A stretch of DNA of 64,000 nucleotides from assembly GCF_004357765.1 (NCBI RefSeq), contig NZ_SMTE01000012.1:62001-126000 (forward strand), in the 5' to 3' direction. Both the position numbers and the translations under genes were made by a program. Below are positions 43,908 to 52,373 of this stretch, piece by piece. The notes under the pieces were generated by a model, which saw only the letters and a program-made list of their open reading frames with translations, was not told the origin of the DNA and ran no database searches. Each line of letters starts with the position of its first letter. Position 1 is the stretch's first letter. Source of the DNA: Pseudomonas putida (GTDB lineage: Bacteria > Pseudomonadota > Gammaproteobacteria > Pseudomonadales > Pseudomonadaceae).

Positions 43908-45164
43908 TTACGGGGTGGCTTCGAACTCGCCGTGGACGAACGACTCGGGGCGATACACCGCCAGCGCCAGACGCTCTTCAGCACGGATGGTGACCATGTT
44001 GGTGCGGAAGTTGTCGCCGTCCTCGGTGGAGACCTCGACAGCCGCCTCCTCGCGGTCGAACACCTGGGCCGCGATGTTCATCGCACCGACCAGGAACTCA
44101 CCTTCCGGCACCGCATTGCTGTCCACGACCGGCAGCTTCCACAGGCGCTGCACGCCACCTTCTTGGACGTTCACCCAGATGTACGAGCCGTTGGCGTCCT
44201 TGGTCAGCTCGATGTCGGCCCAGTCCACCGGGTTCAGGGCGATGGCCGAGGCGCGGTATTCGGCAACGCGTACCTGCAGGATCGCCCGGCGCAGAGTGTC
44301 AATCTTGGTGTCGCCGGTCTTGCGCAGGGCTTCGTTGAAGGCGGTGGCCTGTGGGATCAGGCCCAGCAGGTTCTGCCCGGTGCCGTCGCCGGCCAGCAGC
44401 TGCTCCTCTTCCTTGTACTTCAGGCCGTAGATCGCGCGGCCGTTGATGTAGCTCTGCAGGAGCGGGATGTCCGACAGCACCTGCTTGGAAGCGCGGAACC
44501 AGTGGGCGATGGTGATTACGTTGGTAGTCTTCAGGCCGAAGGACAGATCGGACTGCGCTTTCGCGGCGCCCTCACCCGCCTGCGGCGCGGCCATGTTCTG
44601 GAAGCCGGTTTCCTGCACGAACTCGACCGCGTTCGAGCCGGTGCGGCCTGGCATGATCAGGTCGCGAATGGTGAACTCACGCTCGGGGCCTACGACGATG
44701 CCGGGCACGCGGGTCGGCTGGATTCCAACGCCGACACCACCGGTGCCGGTGGTAGCGCTGGTGATGTTGGTCACGGCCTTGCGGCCTACGCGAACGATGC
44801 CGCGACCACGAGTTTGCAGCGACTTGAAGTCGTCGCATTCGGTCAGCTCCTCGCCTGCCGACTTGAAGTCGACCGGGTCATTGGCGGAGAAGCGGCGGGC
44901 CATCTTCTGCTCGATCTCCTGCAGGCGGTCCTGCAGGCCCAGGCCGTCCTGCACCAGGCCATCCAGAATGGTCTTGGTCTCGGTCAGGATGGTGCCATGC
45001 TCTTTGATCTCGGCGGCTGCCTTGCTGGCGAACGCTTTGATCTCTTTGTCGCGCTCATCGAGCAGGTCATTGACCGCTTTCAGTTGCAGCTTGTCTTCGG
45101 CGTGCTCCTTGCGCTGGAACTGGCGATGTTCGGAGCGAGCCTGGTTGCTCATGGCGTTATGCAT
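43908..45164 (-). CDS. HK97-type major capsid protein
   Basis: Protein of 418 aa. The first roughly 105 residues are a coiled-coil delta/scaffold domain (HAEDKLQLKAVNDLLDERDKEIKAF) expected to be removed by the prohead protease. The rest shows HK97 fold features: GVGIQPTRVPGIVVGPEREFTIRDLIMPGRT, IAHWFRASKQVLSDIPLLQSYINGR and DTLRRAILQVRVAEYRASAIALNPVDWADIEL. The start at 45164 has GAGG 7 bases upstream. Confidence 0.93.
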   Translation of the reverse strand: MHNAMSNQARSEHRQFQRKEHAEDKLQLKAVNDLLDERDKEIKAFASKAAAEIKEHGTILTETKTILDGLVQDGLGLQDRLQEIEQKMARRFSANDPVDFKSAGEELTECDDFKSLQTRGRGIVRVGRKAVTNITSATTGTGGVGVGIQPTRVPGIVVGPEREFTIRDLIMPGRTGSNAVEFVQETGFQNMAAPQAGEGAAKAQSDLSFGLKTTNVITIAHWFRASKQVLSDIPLLQSYINGRAIYGLKYKEEEQLLAGDGTGQNLLGLIPQATAFNEALRKTGDTKIDTLRRAILQVRVAEYRASAIALNPVDWADIELTKDANGSYIWVNVQEGGVQRLWKLPVVDSNAVPEGEFLVGAMNIAAQVFDREEAAVEVSTEDGDNFRTNMVTIRAEERLALAVYRPESFVHGEFEATP

Positions 45165-45173
45165 GATGAATCC

Positions 45174-45875
45174 TCAAAACGATGGGAGAGACAGTGCCGG
45201 GCGCGACTTGAGCGCCTCGACGATTTCGATTGCTGCCAGGTCGCCCTCGGATTCGCTCCGGAGCAGGTGCTGCAGCCCACGGTTGGCAATCACCTTGGAC
45301 TGAGTTTTCGAGAAGCCTGCCTCGCGCAGGAGCAACTCAAATTCGGGCATCGAAGGCAGGCCGCCGTGGGCCAGCTTCGATTTAATGGTGTCAGTGCGCG
45401 CCTCGTCGTTGGCCGGCACCGTGACGATTGAGATCTCGATCAGGTCCAGTTTGGTCAGCGTCCGGATCCGGGTCTTCTCGTCAAAGCTCGATTCGCGGAC
45501 GTAGTAACCAATCGATAGGCCGGTGATCGAGCGGGTCTGCATGCCGCGGTAGGCGATACGGGCATACGGCGCATCCTGCAGCCAAAGCTCGCCAGCACCG
45601 AACAGGCCCCGGTCGTCTTCCTTCATGCTGCTGATGTCCCAGCTGCCGATCGGCTCGCCGGTTCGGTGCTGCCAGAGCACCGGGAAGGTTCGCGACTTGG
45701 CCTTGGCGTCCTCGATCGACTCGAGGAAGGCGCCAGGCGCGACAACCTCGTTGTAGCTGTCGACCACGCCGAACACTGAGCCGTAGCCAGAAAAAAGGCC
45801 GTCGTCGCCGACAGCCTTCACGTCATAGTCGAAAGAGCGGTACTTGACCGCCGCCAGTCGATCCTTGTGTCTCAT
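45174..45875 (-). CDS. HK97-type prohead protease
   Basis: Protein of 233 aa: GYGSVFGVVDSYNEVVAPGAF at the start, FPVLWQHRTGEPIGSW with the catalytic His, and SITGLSIGYYV with the Ser. It cleaves the capsid scaffold domain during head maturation. Start overlaps the portal stop (ATGA). Confidence 0.92.
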   Translation of the reverse strand: MRHKDRLAAVKYRSFDYDVKAVGDDGLFSGYGSVFGVVDSYNEVVAPGAFLESIEDAKAKSRTFPVLWQHRTGEPIGSWDISSMKEDDRGLFGAGELWLQDAPYARIAYRGMQTRSITGLSIGYYVRESSFDEKTRIRTLTKLDLIEISIVTVPANDEARTDTIKSKLAHGGLPSMPEFELLLREAGFSKTQSKVIANRGLQHLLRSESEGDLAAIEIVEALKSRPALSLPSF

Positions 45876-47206
45876 TGGGTGTTACCTCTTGGCTGGTCAT
45901 TGAGCCAGTCGAGCAGCGCCGACTTGGCCTGGTTGGCACCGCCGGGGTCTTCACCCAGCTTATCGATCGGCAGCATGTTGGATTGCACAGTGAGCTTCGC
46001 GGCGTTGCCACCCTGCGGAGGCAGGTTCTCTTTGCGGCGGCAGTCGTCCCGGGTGTAGATCCCGTTCTGCGTCATCGAGCTGTAGAAGGCGGCCCGCGCC
46101 GCGCTATCCATGCGGAGCAGCCCTTCCGGGTTGAACTTCACATAGAAGCGGCGGCGCTCATCAGGACGCAACAGGCGTCGGTTAGCGCACATCTCGATGC
46201 GCTTGATCCAGGGGAGCAGGGTGAACGACAGGAAGCCGATCATCTGCTGCTCCATGCCTGTGCCCCAGCTGGTGGAGTTCTGCGTATGTCCGACCATCCA
46301 AGGCGGCACCCGGAACCAGCGGCAAATTTCCTCGACGTTGAATGCCCTGGTCTGGAGCATCTGCGCATCCTCGGGCGTCATGGAGACCGACTGGTACTTC
46401 ATGCCCGCCTCGAGCAGCATGGTCTTGCCCGCGTTGGTCACACCCTCGTACTGCTTGACCATATCGTCGCGCAGCTCGCCGCGCTGCTTCGGGTTGAGGA
46501 TCTGGTCGGTGGAAAGTACGCCGCCGAGCTTCATCCCGTTGGCGAACATCTTGGCTGCCGACTCATCGGCGGCCATGGCCGAGCCCAGTACCTGACGCCC
46601 GTAGGACAGAGGCGAAAGCCCGCACAGCGGGTCGGTACCGAACGCCCTGACGTGGACCATCTGCTCATCGGTCAACGTGTGCGGCTTGCCAAAGCTGTCG
46701 GTGTATCGGTACTCGATACGGCCATCTGCCAAGCGGCGCGGAGGCGACATGCTCTGCGGAAGTAGAAATTCCAAGCTGGTCAGCGTCCTGCCGCTCATGT
46801 GCGGCTCGCAGAAAGAGTTCCCCTGGAGAAGCAAGCTGGCCATGACGTTCTCCCAGAACTCCACTGGGGTCTGGTCGGCGTTTGGCTGTTGACTGATGAC
46901 GAAGTTGACCGGGTGGGAGCTTGCCACCACCGGCGCGCCGTTCTTGTCTTCGTAGAGCGCGATCGGCAGCGTGGCGATCGTCTCGGCGATGAGCCTCACG
47001 CACGCCCAAACTGTCGACAGCTGCAGAGCCGTTTGCTGGCTGACCACTTTCCCAGACGCCGAGTCGGTGCCGTAGAACTTGCTCCAGAACGTCGAATCGG
47101 TAAGACCGATGCGCCTTCCTGCCCAGCCTGCCACGCTGGAAGCCATACCTGGCTCGGCGGACTTAACCAGCGCCTGGCCCAGCACCTGAGTGAGAGATTT
47201 AGCCAC
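45872..47206 (-). CDS. HK97-family phage portal protein
   Basis: Protein of 444 aa. Typical segments: TALQLSTVWACVRLIAETIATLPIALYE, NALLLQGN-like MASLLLQGNSFCE, MVHVRAFGTDPLCGLSPLSYGRQ and FNVEEICRWFRVPPWMVGHTQNSTSWGTGMEQQM. It forms the dodecameric ring for DNA entry and exit. It overlaps the small membrane gene upstream by 8 bases. Confidence 0.94.
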   Translation of the reverse strand: MAKSLTQVLGQALVKSAEPGMASSVAGWAGRRIGLTDSTFWSKFYGTDSASGKVVSQQTALQLSTVWACVRLIAETIATLPIALYEDKNGAPVVASSHPVNFVISQQPNADQTPVEFWENVMASLLLQGNSFCEPHMSGRTLTSLEFLLPQSMSPPRRLADGRIEYRYTDSFGKPHTLTDEQMVHVRAFGTDPLCGLSPLSYGRQVLGSAMAADESAAKMFANGMKLGGVLSTDQILNPKQRGELRDDMVKQYEGVTNAGKTMLLEAGMKYQSVSMTPEDAQMLQTRAFNVEEICRWFRVPPWMVGHTQNSTSWGTGMEQQMIGFLSFTLLPWIKRIEMCANRRLLRPDERRRFYVKFNPEGLLRMDSAARAAFYSSMTQNGIYTRDDCRRKENLPPQGGNAAKLTVQSNMLPIDKLGEDPGGANQAKSALLDWLNDQPRGNTQ

Positions 47207-47363
47207 TGGTCAGCCCCTTGCGGATGAATCCGGCTGCAGCGAGGCAAGCGAATGCTGCTGCCAAGAGGCTGTAGCCCAGGCCCGCCAGCACGTATACGCC
47301 CGCGATGCCCAGCAGCAGGCCACTGGCCGCGAGCGCCAGAAAGATGATGAGACCAGTTTTCAT
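47199..47363 (-). CDS. Small membrane protein between terminase and portal
   Basis: Protein of 54 aa from the ATG at 47363 (AGGAA site), with two hydrophobic segments (GLIIFLALAASGLLLGIAGVYVLAG and LLAAAFACLAAAGF) and a basic end. Small membrane proteins in this slot are seen in other Pseudomonas prophages; role unknown. Its end overlaps the portal start. Confidence 0.6.
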   Translation of the reverse strand: MKTGLIIFLALAASGLLLGIAGVYVLAGLGYSLLAAAFACLAAAGFIRKGLTSG

Positions 47364-47373
47364 AGGGTTCCTG

Positions 47374-49101
47374 TCAGCCAAGCACGATGGGATTGGCGAA
47401 GAAGTTGTCGAAGCCGCCGTTTCCTTCAGCTGCCAGCCGCAGCACGGACCCGATTGCCATGATCAGCGCGACCGCGCCGTCGATCTTGTTGTCGTCGCCC
47501 TGTTTGATCGGGCGGACCACGTCGTCGTTTCCTGGCAGGTGCTTGCCGATCACGTTGCCGATACACCAGGTCATGATCGGATTGCCGTCGTGATGGAAGC
47601 GTCCTGACTCGATCGCCGCCTCCAGCTCCTTCATGCCGTCGGACATGTTGGTGTAGTTCTGGGTGATGGTGATCGGGTTAAAACCCTCGTCATCAAGGTC
47701 GTGGCTCAGGCCAGTGGCGCCATGTGGGTCAATCGGACTCTCCTTGATCGGCGCCAGATGATTCGCTTCCTTGGTGTCCTCAAGGATCTCCCGATAGTCC
47801 ACCTCTGCACCTGGTGTCGTGAACAGGTGCCCGGTATTGACCCAGGCCTGGAAGCGCTCGGCCATGCGCTTGTTGTCCACATCGTTGGCGGTGTCTTCCG
47901 GAACCCAGAACGCCGGCGCCACGCTGTAGTAGTGGATCTTTCCGTCGATCTCACGCCAGAACAGCCTGGCCCTGGAGTTCATGTCCAGCTTGCGTGCCAA
48001 GTCGAAGCCAGCGATCCACTCCTGCCCCTCGAACTGCTCAAGCGTGAGCGTCTTGTCCTCGCAGGCCTTCCAGCTTTCCATGTTGAAGAAGCCGGATTTG
48101 GCACTCACCCACAGGTTCAGGTGCTTGGTCTTGAACGTGTTGGTGAAGCGCGCCGAGCGAATCGCCCTGGCCAGCTGGCTCTCCAGGTACTCCTGAAACA
48201 CCGACACGCCCATGCACGGGTTGGCCTTGGCCAGATTCTTCGGGTCGGTCCAGTCGTCGCCATCGTCGAGCGTCCAGATGTAGCCGAATAGCTCGTCGTC
48301 CGGCACGGTGCCGTTGAGCATCTCGATGACCTGGCGGCGCTTGTCGTAGCAAGGCCCCTCGATGTTCGCGCCGGCAGTGGTAATGATGAACATCAACGGC
48401 TGGCGGCGAGCGCCCATGCCGGTGAGCATTGTGTCGTACTGGGCCGCGCTGTCGTGCTCGTGGTATTCGTCGATGATCGCGCAGGACGGAGACGCACCAT
48501 CACCAGGGTTGCCGATCAGCGGCTCGAAACGGCTGCCGTTCGACGGGATGTTCAGGTTAGAGGCATTTACCTCAATGCCCGCCGCCTCGATCAGCATGGG
48601 CGACCGGCTAACCATCAGCCTCGCGGGACGGAACACCTCCCAAGCCTGCTTCTCGGTGGTTGCACCGGAATAGACCTCTGCACCGAACTCGTTGTCGGCG
48701 GTGAACATGCTGATGCCGACGCCGGCGGCAATCACCGATTTGCCGTTCTTGCGGGGCACCTCCCAGTAGCTCTCGCGGAAGCGCCGGTATCCGCTCTTCT
48801 TCCGGACCCACCCGAAGGTGCAGGCCAGGCCGAAGAGCTGCCAAGGCTCCAGGGTGATCAGCTGTCGCTTGAACGCCCATTCGCCCTTGGTGTGGGGCAG
48901 CAGCTGCATGAGGCGCAGCTTCTTCTCGGCCTTCGCCGGGTCGAACTTGTACGGGTAGTTCTTCGAGCGGCTGGCCGCTACATCATCGAAGTGCCGCTCG
49001 ATCGCCTGATGAATGAAACGGCAAGCGGGAAACTTTCCTTTGAGGACGGACTTTGCCCACGCCATCGCCTTGTCGACGTTGGTGTACTTGGCTCTGGCCA
49101 T
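47374..49101 (-). CDS. Terminase large subunit
   Basis: Protein of 575 aa. The Walker A-like motif is EVPRKNGKS near residue 118, the Walker B region is [14 protein letters not shown], and the nuclease domain opens with [14 protein letters not shown]. It corresponds to the TerL family paired with P27-type small subunits. It pumps and cuts DNA at packaging. Start overlaps the small subunit stop. Confidence 0.95.
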   Translation of the reverse strand: MARAKYTNVDKAMAWAKSVLKGKFPACRFIHQAIERHFDDVAASRSKNYPYKFDPAKAEKKLRLMQLLPHTKGEWAFKRQLITLEPWQLFGLACTFGWVRKKSGYRRFRESYWEVPRKNGKSVIAAGVGISMFTADNEFGAEVYSGATTEKQAWEVFRPARLMVSRSPMLIEAAGIEVNASNLNIPSNGSRFEPLIGNPGDGASPSCAIIDEYHEHDSAAQYDTMLTGMGARRQPLMFIITTAGANIEGPCYDKRRQVIEMLNGTVPDDELFGYIWTLDDGDDWTDPKNLAKANPCMGVSVFQEYLESQLARAIRSARFTNTFKTKHLNLWVSAKSGFFNMESWKACEDKTLTLEQFEGQEWIAGFDLARKLDMNSRARLFWREIDGKIHYYSVAPAFWVPEDTANDVDNKRMAERFQAWVNTGHLFTTPGAEVDYREILEDTKEANHLAPIKESPIDPHGATGLSHDLDDEGFNPITITQNYTNMSDGMKELEAAIESGRFHHDGNPIMTWCIGNVIGKHLPGNDDVVRPIKQGDDNKIDGAVALIMAIGSVLRLAAEGNGGFDNFFANPIVLG

Positions 49102-49592
49102 CAGGAACTCAGTAGGGCTGCAAACTCGTTGGTGGATTTCTGCTTGTTTCCGCCGATGATCCGTGTGCGGCTGGCCGGGTCCAGGCCCAGCATCGAACCG
49201 AAGGTGACCATCTGGCGCATCGCTTCGTTAGCTGCAGTCAGCGCCGGATTTTTCACCGGCCCGCCAGTGGCCCCAGCCACCACGATGCCGTGGGCGATAA
49301 CCGATTCTTGCGCCCTGCGCCAGTTTCCGTAGGCAGAGCAGAAAGCCTCGACGTTGTGCATGTCGGTCAGGGCAAGAACTTTTGCCCGGAGCAATTCCGG
49401 AACCAGCATTTCCCAAACCCTGGTCGCGTGTTCGCACAGCCATTCGGGCGCGTCGACGTTGGTCACGAGGGCGAAATCTGGCTCGTCCTTGTTCAGCTTG
49501 CGCTTGCCGGGATTGCCGGCCAACGCCTTCTGGGCCGTGGGTTTTGGGCGACGGCCGGAGCGCCCGGCAACCCCTGGCATCGGCGCCTCCAC
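49101..49592 (-). CDS. Terminase small subunit, P27 family
   Basis: Protein of 163 aa: [22 protein letters not shown] at the N-terminus, then [46 protein letters not shown], and [19 protein letters not shown]. These are the P27 signatures. It recognises the packaging site. An internal ATG at 49580 is an alternative start. Confidence 0.92.
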   Translation of the reverse strand: MEAPMPGVAGRSGRRPKPTAQKALAGNPGKRKLNKDEPDFALVTNVDAPEWLCEHATRVWEMLVPELLRAKVLALTDMHNVEAFCSAYGNWRRAQESVIAHGIVVAGATGGPVKNPALTAANEAMRQMVTFGSMLGLDPASRTRIIGGNKQKSTNEFAALLSS

Positions 49593-49716
49593 TAAACTTT
49601 ATATTTCGCGGGTGTAAAAAAACGACTGAGGGCGCGGTGTCCGAGCGAAAAGGCCTGAACTTTTGACCCTCCCCCTCCCCATCAATGAGATTTCGTCTCA
49701 TTTCAGCCGTTTTCGA
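49593..49716. other. Intergenic region between HNH endonuclease and terS, possible cos region
   Basis: No frame crosses this 124-base gap. It holds a C-rich run (CCCTCCCCCTCCCC) and two small hairpins (GAGA/TCTC and CGATCA/TGATCG). In HK97-like phages the cohesive end site lies near the HNH and terS genes, so this is the best place to look for cos. Inference from position. Confidence 0.35.
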
Positions 49717-50085
49717 TCATTTTTTGATCGTTTTCGACTCCCGCTGCGTCTTGGCCTTGTGGCAATCGCGGTTGATCGCCCGCAGGTTGTGGTCATCATC
49801 GGTCCCGCCGTGAGCCAGGGCCACGATGTGGTCAACCTCATGCGCTTCGCGGATGCGGCCGAGCCGGGTGCAGTCATCACACAGACAAAGGTACTGATCT
49901 CGCTTCAGGATTCGCTCACGCTTGCGCCGCCACGGGCGACCGCCACGGCCCGACCCCTTACGTGTCGCCCAGGCCTTGGCTTGTTCGGCAGCCAGGTCGG
50001 CATGGCCATCGCAGTAGCCATTGGCATTGCGGTGCAGCGATCGGCAGCCTTGCGCCCGGCATGGTCGTTGTGGTCTCAGCGGCAT
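49717..50085 (-). CDS. HNH endonuclease
   Basis: Protein of 122 aa. N-terminal zinc-binding Cys/His (PCRAQGCRSLH...YCDGH), then CLCDDC, then the HNH core EVDHIVALAHGGTDDDHNLRAINRDCHKAKT. Such HNH proteins act with the terminase in cos cutting in HK97-like phages. It overlaps the small gene upstream by 10 bases. Confidence 0.9.
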   Translation of the reverse strand: MPLRPQRPCRAQGCRSLHRNANGYCDGHADLAAEQAKAWATRKGSGRGGRPWRRKRERILKRDQYLCLCDDCTRLGRIREAHEVDHIVALAHGGTDDDHNLRAINRDCHKAKTQRESKTIKK

Positions 50086-50258
50086 GGCGAGCCGTCCAGA
50101 TAGTGCGTGCGAGGAAGTTCGTCAGAGTCGATAGCCGTATCGTCAGCCAGCGCCTCGATCAGGGCTAGGTTCTGGGTCGCGATCTGTTCGAGCAGGCTGG
50201 TCTGCTTCTGCTGCTGGTCCAGGATCTGCTGGAGCAAAGAGATTGCTTGCTCGTTCAC
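50076..50258 (-). CDS. Small coiled-coil prophage protein
   Basis: Protein of 60 aa with a Gln/Leu-rich coiled coil (SLLQQILDQQQKQTSLLEQIATQNLALIEAL) and a short C-terminal tail. It overlaps the HNH gene. Its role is unknown; the coiled coil suggests oligomerisation. Confidence 0.6.
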   Translation of the reverse strand: MNEQAISLLQQILDQQQKQTSLLEQIATQNLALIEALADDTAIDSDELPRTHYLDGSPCR

Positions 50259-50318
50259 GGGCCACCTTCATCCACTTGTTGATCCATTCACGCCGGGCCG
50301 CGCACCCAGTACAGCTCA

Positions 50319-50642
50319 TCAGCCCTGAGCCTTACGAGACAGGAACAGGTCGGAGTAGCCGCGAAGCTTCTCCACGCCCATGAAGCCGACCATGCCGCCG
50401 GCGAATGTGGCCATGCCCTGCGGCAAGCCCATCCATTCGAGCAGCGGCACCAGGGCCAGGGTGATGAGGCCGCATAGCGCGCCCTCCAAGAACATCTGCC
50501 GGCGCGTGCCGCCGCCATACACCACCCGGAGGACGGCGATCGCGACTGACAAGCCAGCGGCATACAGCTGAGGCTGATGGGCCAGCACCCAGGTGAGCAC
50601 AGCGGCCCACAGGCCAGGATCCTTCTCGGGCATGTTTGGCAT
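50319..50642 (-). CDS. Phage holin (lambda family 3-type)
   Basis: Protein of 107 aa from the ATG at 50642, with GGAGG 8 bases upstream. Three hydrophobic segments (WAAVLTWVLAHQPQLYAAGLSVAIAVLRVVY; ALCGLITLALVPLLEWMG; GMATFAGGMVGFMG) and the sequence GTRRQMFLEGALCGLITLAL fit the lambda-type class III holin family of Pseudomonas prophages. It is the first gene of the late operon and is separated by about 20 kb from the spanin genes. Confidence 0.82.
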   Translation of the reverse strand: MPNMPEKDPGLWAAVLTWVLAHQPQLYAAGLSVAIAVLRVVYGGGTRRQMFLEGALCGLITLALVPLLEWMGLPQGMATFAGGMVGFMGVEKLRGYSDLFLSRKAQG

Positions 50643-50673
50643 CTCGGTTCCTCCCTTTGCGGGGAGTTGAATA

Positions 50674-50706
50674 CGAAAAAGCCCCAGCATTTGCTGAGGC
50701 CTTTGG
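50674..50706 (-). terminator. Terminator just upstream of the holin (tR'-like)
   Basis: On the minus strand GCCTCAGCA-AAT-TGCTGGGGC is followed by TTTTTCG. It lies only 32 bases before the first late gene, the place where lambda has the Q-controlled terminator after PR'. Confidence 0.75.
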
Positions 50707-50781
50707 AAGGTGGTTTGTGGCGTTTCCCTTCGCCCCCACACGGGGCTAGACTCTGCCTCCCATTAATAGGAGGCAATGCCC

Positions 50782-50979
50782 ATGGAATTAAAAGAAAAAG
50801 CCTGGCACATCGCGATGGCCTTGGTAGCAAACGGAACCATCAAGTTCGACTTGGACGACTGCCTGGCCGGCATCGAAGCCATCGAAGAGGCGCAAGAGAA
50901 GATTCGTGATGCTTACAAAGCGCGATCTACCGCTAACGTCTCGAAAACTTTGGACTCGCTGAAGGGGTTCCGGCCATAA
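50782..50979 (+). CDS. Small plus-strand prophage protein, unknown function
   Basis: Protein of 65 aa from the ATG at 50782: AGGAGG lies 8 bases before this ATG and only 2 bases before the in-frame ATG at 50776. Helical (DLDDCLAGIEAIEEAQEKIRDAYKA). It is alone on the plus strand between the early and late leftward operons, flanked by terminators on both sides. Possible moron or regulator; no family recognised. Confidence 0.65.
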   Translation: MELKEKAWHIAMALVANGTIKFDLDDCLAGIEAIEEAQEKIRDAYKARSTANVSKTLDSLKGFRP

Positions 50980-51008
50980 AAAAACCCGGCTCTAGGGCCG
51001 GGCTTTTA
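50978..51008. terminator. Bidirectional terminator
   Basis: CCCGGC and GCCGGG pair around TCTAGG, with an A run before and a T run after. It ends the small plus-strand gene and, read leftward, the early operon ending at 51086. Confidence 0.85.
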
Positions 51009-51085
51009 ATGTCAGTCCTCAACGTGCGCAGGAATGACAGGATGGACATAATTTCGCTCAGTCGCTCACTGATGTCAACAGGCAA

Positions 51086-51772
51086 TCACGCGGCCTCTTT
51101 CATCAGCAAGCCTTCAGCCTCCAGAATCACGCGCACTTCAGCCAGCGCGTCGTCGATCATGCCGTCGAGCTTCTCGTTGATCTCCAGCCTCCAGCGCCGG
51201 CGCGTAGACTCCGGTGTGGCGTCGAGATCCCAGGTGTTCATGTCGTAAAAGCTGTCCGGCAGGATGATCACATCCTCTTCGAGCGCTTCGATGCGCTTCT
51301 TCGCTGCCTGGCCAGCGGCGACAGCAGCATTCACGGCGGCCTCCCGACGCCACGGCGAGGCATCCAGAGGAATATCCACCGATACAGATTGTGGAGCCTT
51401 GCGACGTGCCCCCTTGAGCTTTGGTATGGCCCAGGCGGTCACCGCCTTGTAGATGAACAATGCCGGCGCAGGGCTTGCGATCAGTGGACGAACCAGCGTG
51501 ATCGCCTGCACCTTTTTCGCCTTATTGGTGCTGTATTTTGCTACTAGGGCATCCCAGTGCCGCCCCTTGAGCATGTGATGCAGGCGCGCCGACAGCCAGT
51601 AATCGACCTGGGTGCGGTCGATGCCGTCCGACCGCCCACCCAGCGAGGCCAGGCAACCACCCTCCTCCTCTGCCGACTTGTACAGCTTCTGCCAGGCCTG
51701 GGCCTTCGCCGCTCCCTTCTCGCCCGCCGCCAGAGCGGCAACTACTGCACCCGAAACGCTGCTGTAAACCAT
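51086..51772 (-). CDS. Prophage protein in the Q (late antiterminator) position
   Basis: Protein of 228 aa from the ATG at 51772. It has GIDRTQVDYWLSARLHHMLKGRHWDALVAKYS and a WAIPKLKGARR block, then an acidic helical C-terminus. It is the last gene of the leftward early operon, followed by terminators and the holin. That is where lambda keeps Q, but I see no Q-family signature, so the role is inferred from position only. Confidence 0.6.
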   Translation of the reverse strand: MVYSSVSGAVVAALAAGEKGAAKAQAWQKLYKSAEEEGGCLASLGGRSDGIDRTQVDYWLSARLHHMLKGRHWDALVAKYSTNKAKKVQAITLVRPLIASPAPALFIYKAVTAWAIPKLKGARRKAPQSVSVDIPLDASPWRREAAVNAAVAAGQAAKKRIEALEEDVIILPDSFYDMNTWDLDATPESTRRRWRLEINEKLDGMIDDALAEVRVILEAEGLLMKEAA

Positions 51773-51783
51773 GTCCTTCCCCC

Positions 51784-52101
51784 TCAATCCCCGGTGTAGT
51801 TGGTGCCGCCGGCGCCGCGCCGGTTGCTTCCCTGATATGTCGCCTCAGGCCCGGATGCCTGAGGGTTCTTCAACAGCTCGATCTGCCGGAGCGCTGCCCG
51901 AAGCCTCATGCTGAGCTGGGTCACCAGTTCATCCAGGGCCAGGGCCTCGCCGGTTGCAGCCACTACCCAGCCCGAGGCGTTGCAGTGGTCGCATGGCAGT
52001 TCGTGAAACAAACCCTTGATTACCGCTCTCCCACGGCACAAACGGCACTCTTCCAGCTCGATCACGGCCTTCTTGAAGGCTGGGCCGTGGCTCTTCCTCA
52101 C
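51784..52101 (-). CDS. Small zinc-finger-like prophage protein
   Basis: Protein of 105 aa with two DnaJ-type knuckles: CRLCRG near residue 20 and CDHCNASG near residue 37, which together could bind one zinc. A helix (DELVTQLSMRLRAALRQIELL) and a disordered Gly/Asn-rich tail follow. Overlaps the upstream gene by 4 bases. Function unknown. Confidence 0.65.
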   Translation of the reverse strand: MRKSHGPAFKKAVIELEECRLCRGRAVIKGLFHELPCDHCNASGWVVAATGEALALDELVTQLSMRLRAALRQIELLKNPQASGPEATYQGSNRRGAGGTNYTGD

Positions 52102-52373
52102 TCAGTCACCTCGCCCAGCACCTCGAAGCCCCGTGGTGGCCAACCGAAAAGGCGCCACATCACTTCCTCGTTCCAGGTAAGCGCACGCTGGCGACCGTAA
52201 AGGGTGGTCATGGTGTAGCCGCCCAATTCCTTCTTGATGCGCACTGTGCGCTCGCCGAGACGATGGCAGAGTTCGGCGATCACCGACTTTGGGCTGCCAT
52301 TCGGGGTGCTGTCGTCGTAGGAAAGGCAACCGCAGATGGCTTGGGCTTTATCGATCAATTGGCTGTTGTTCAT
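52098..52373 (-). CDS. Small prophage protein, unknown function
   Basis: Protein of 91 aa containing MTTLYGRQRALTWNEEVMWRLFGWPP, with an N-terminal helix and a Cys pair (AICGCLSY). It overlaps the integrase gene upstream and the zinc-knuckle gene downstream by 4 bases each, within the leftward early operon. No domain recognised. Confidence 0.6.
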   Translation of the reverse strand: MNNSQLIDKAQAICGCLSYDDSTPNGSPKSVIAELCHRLGERTVRIKKELGGYTMTTLYGRQRALTWNEEVMWRLFGWPPRGFEVLGEVTE

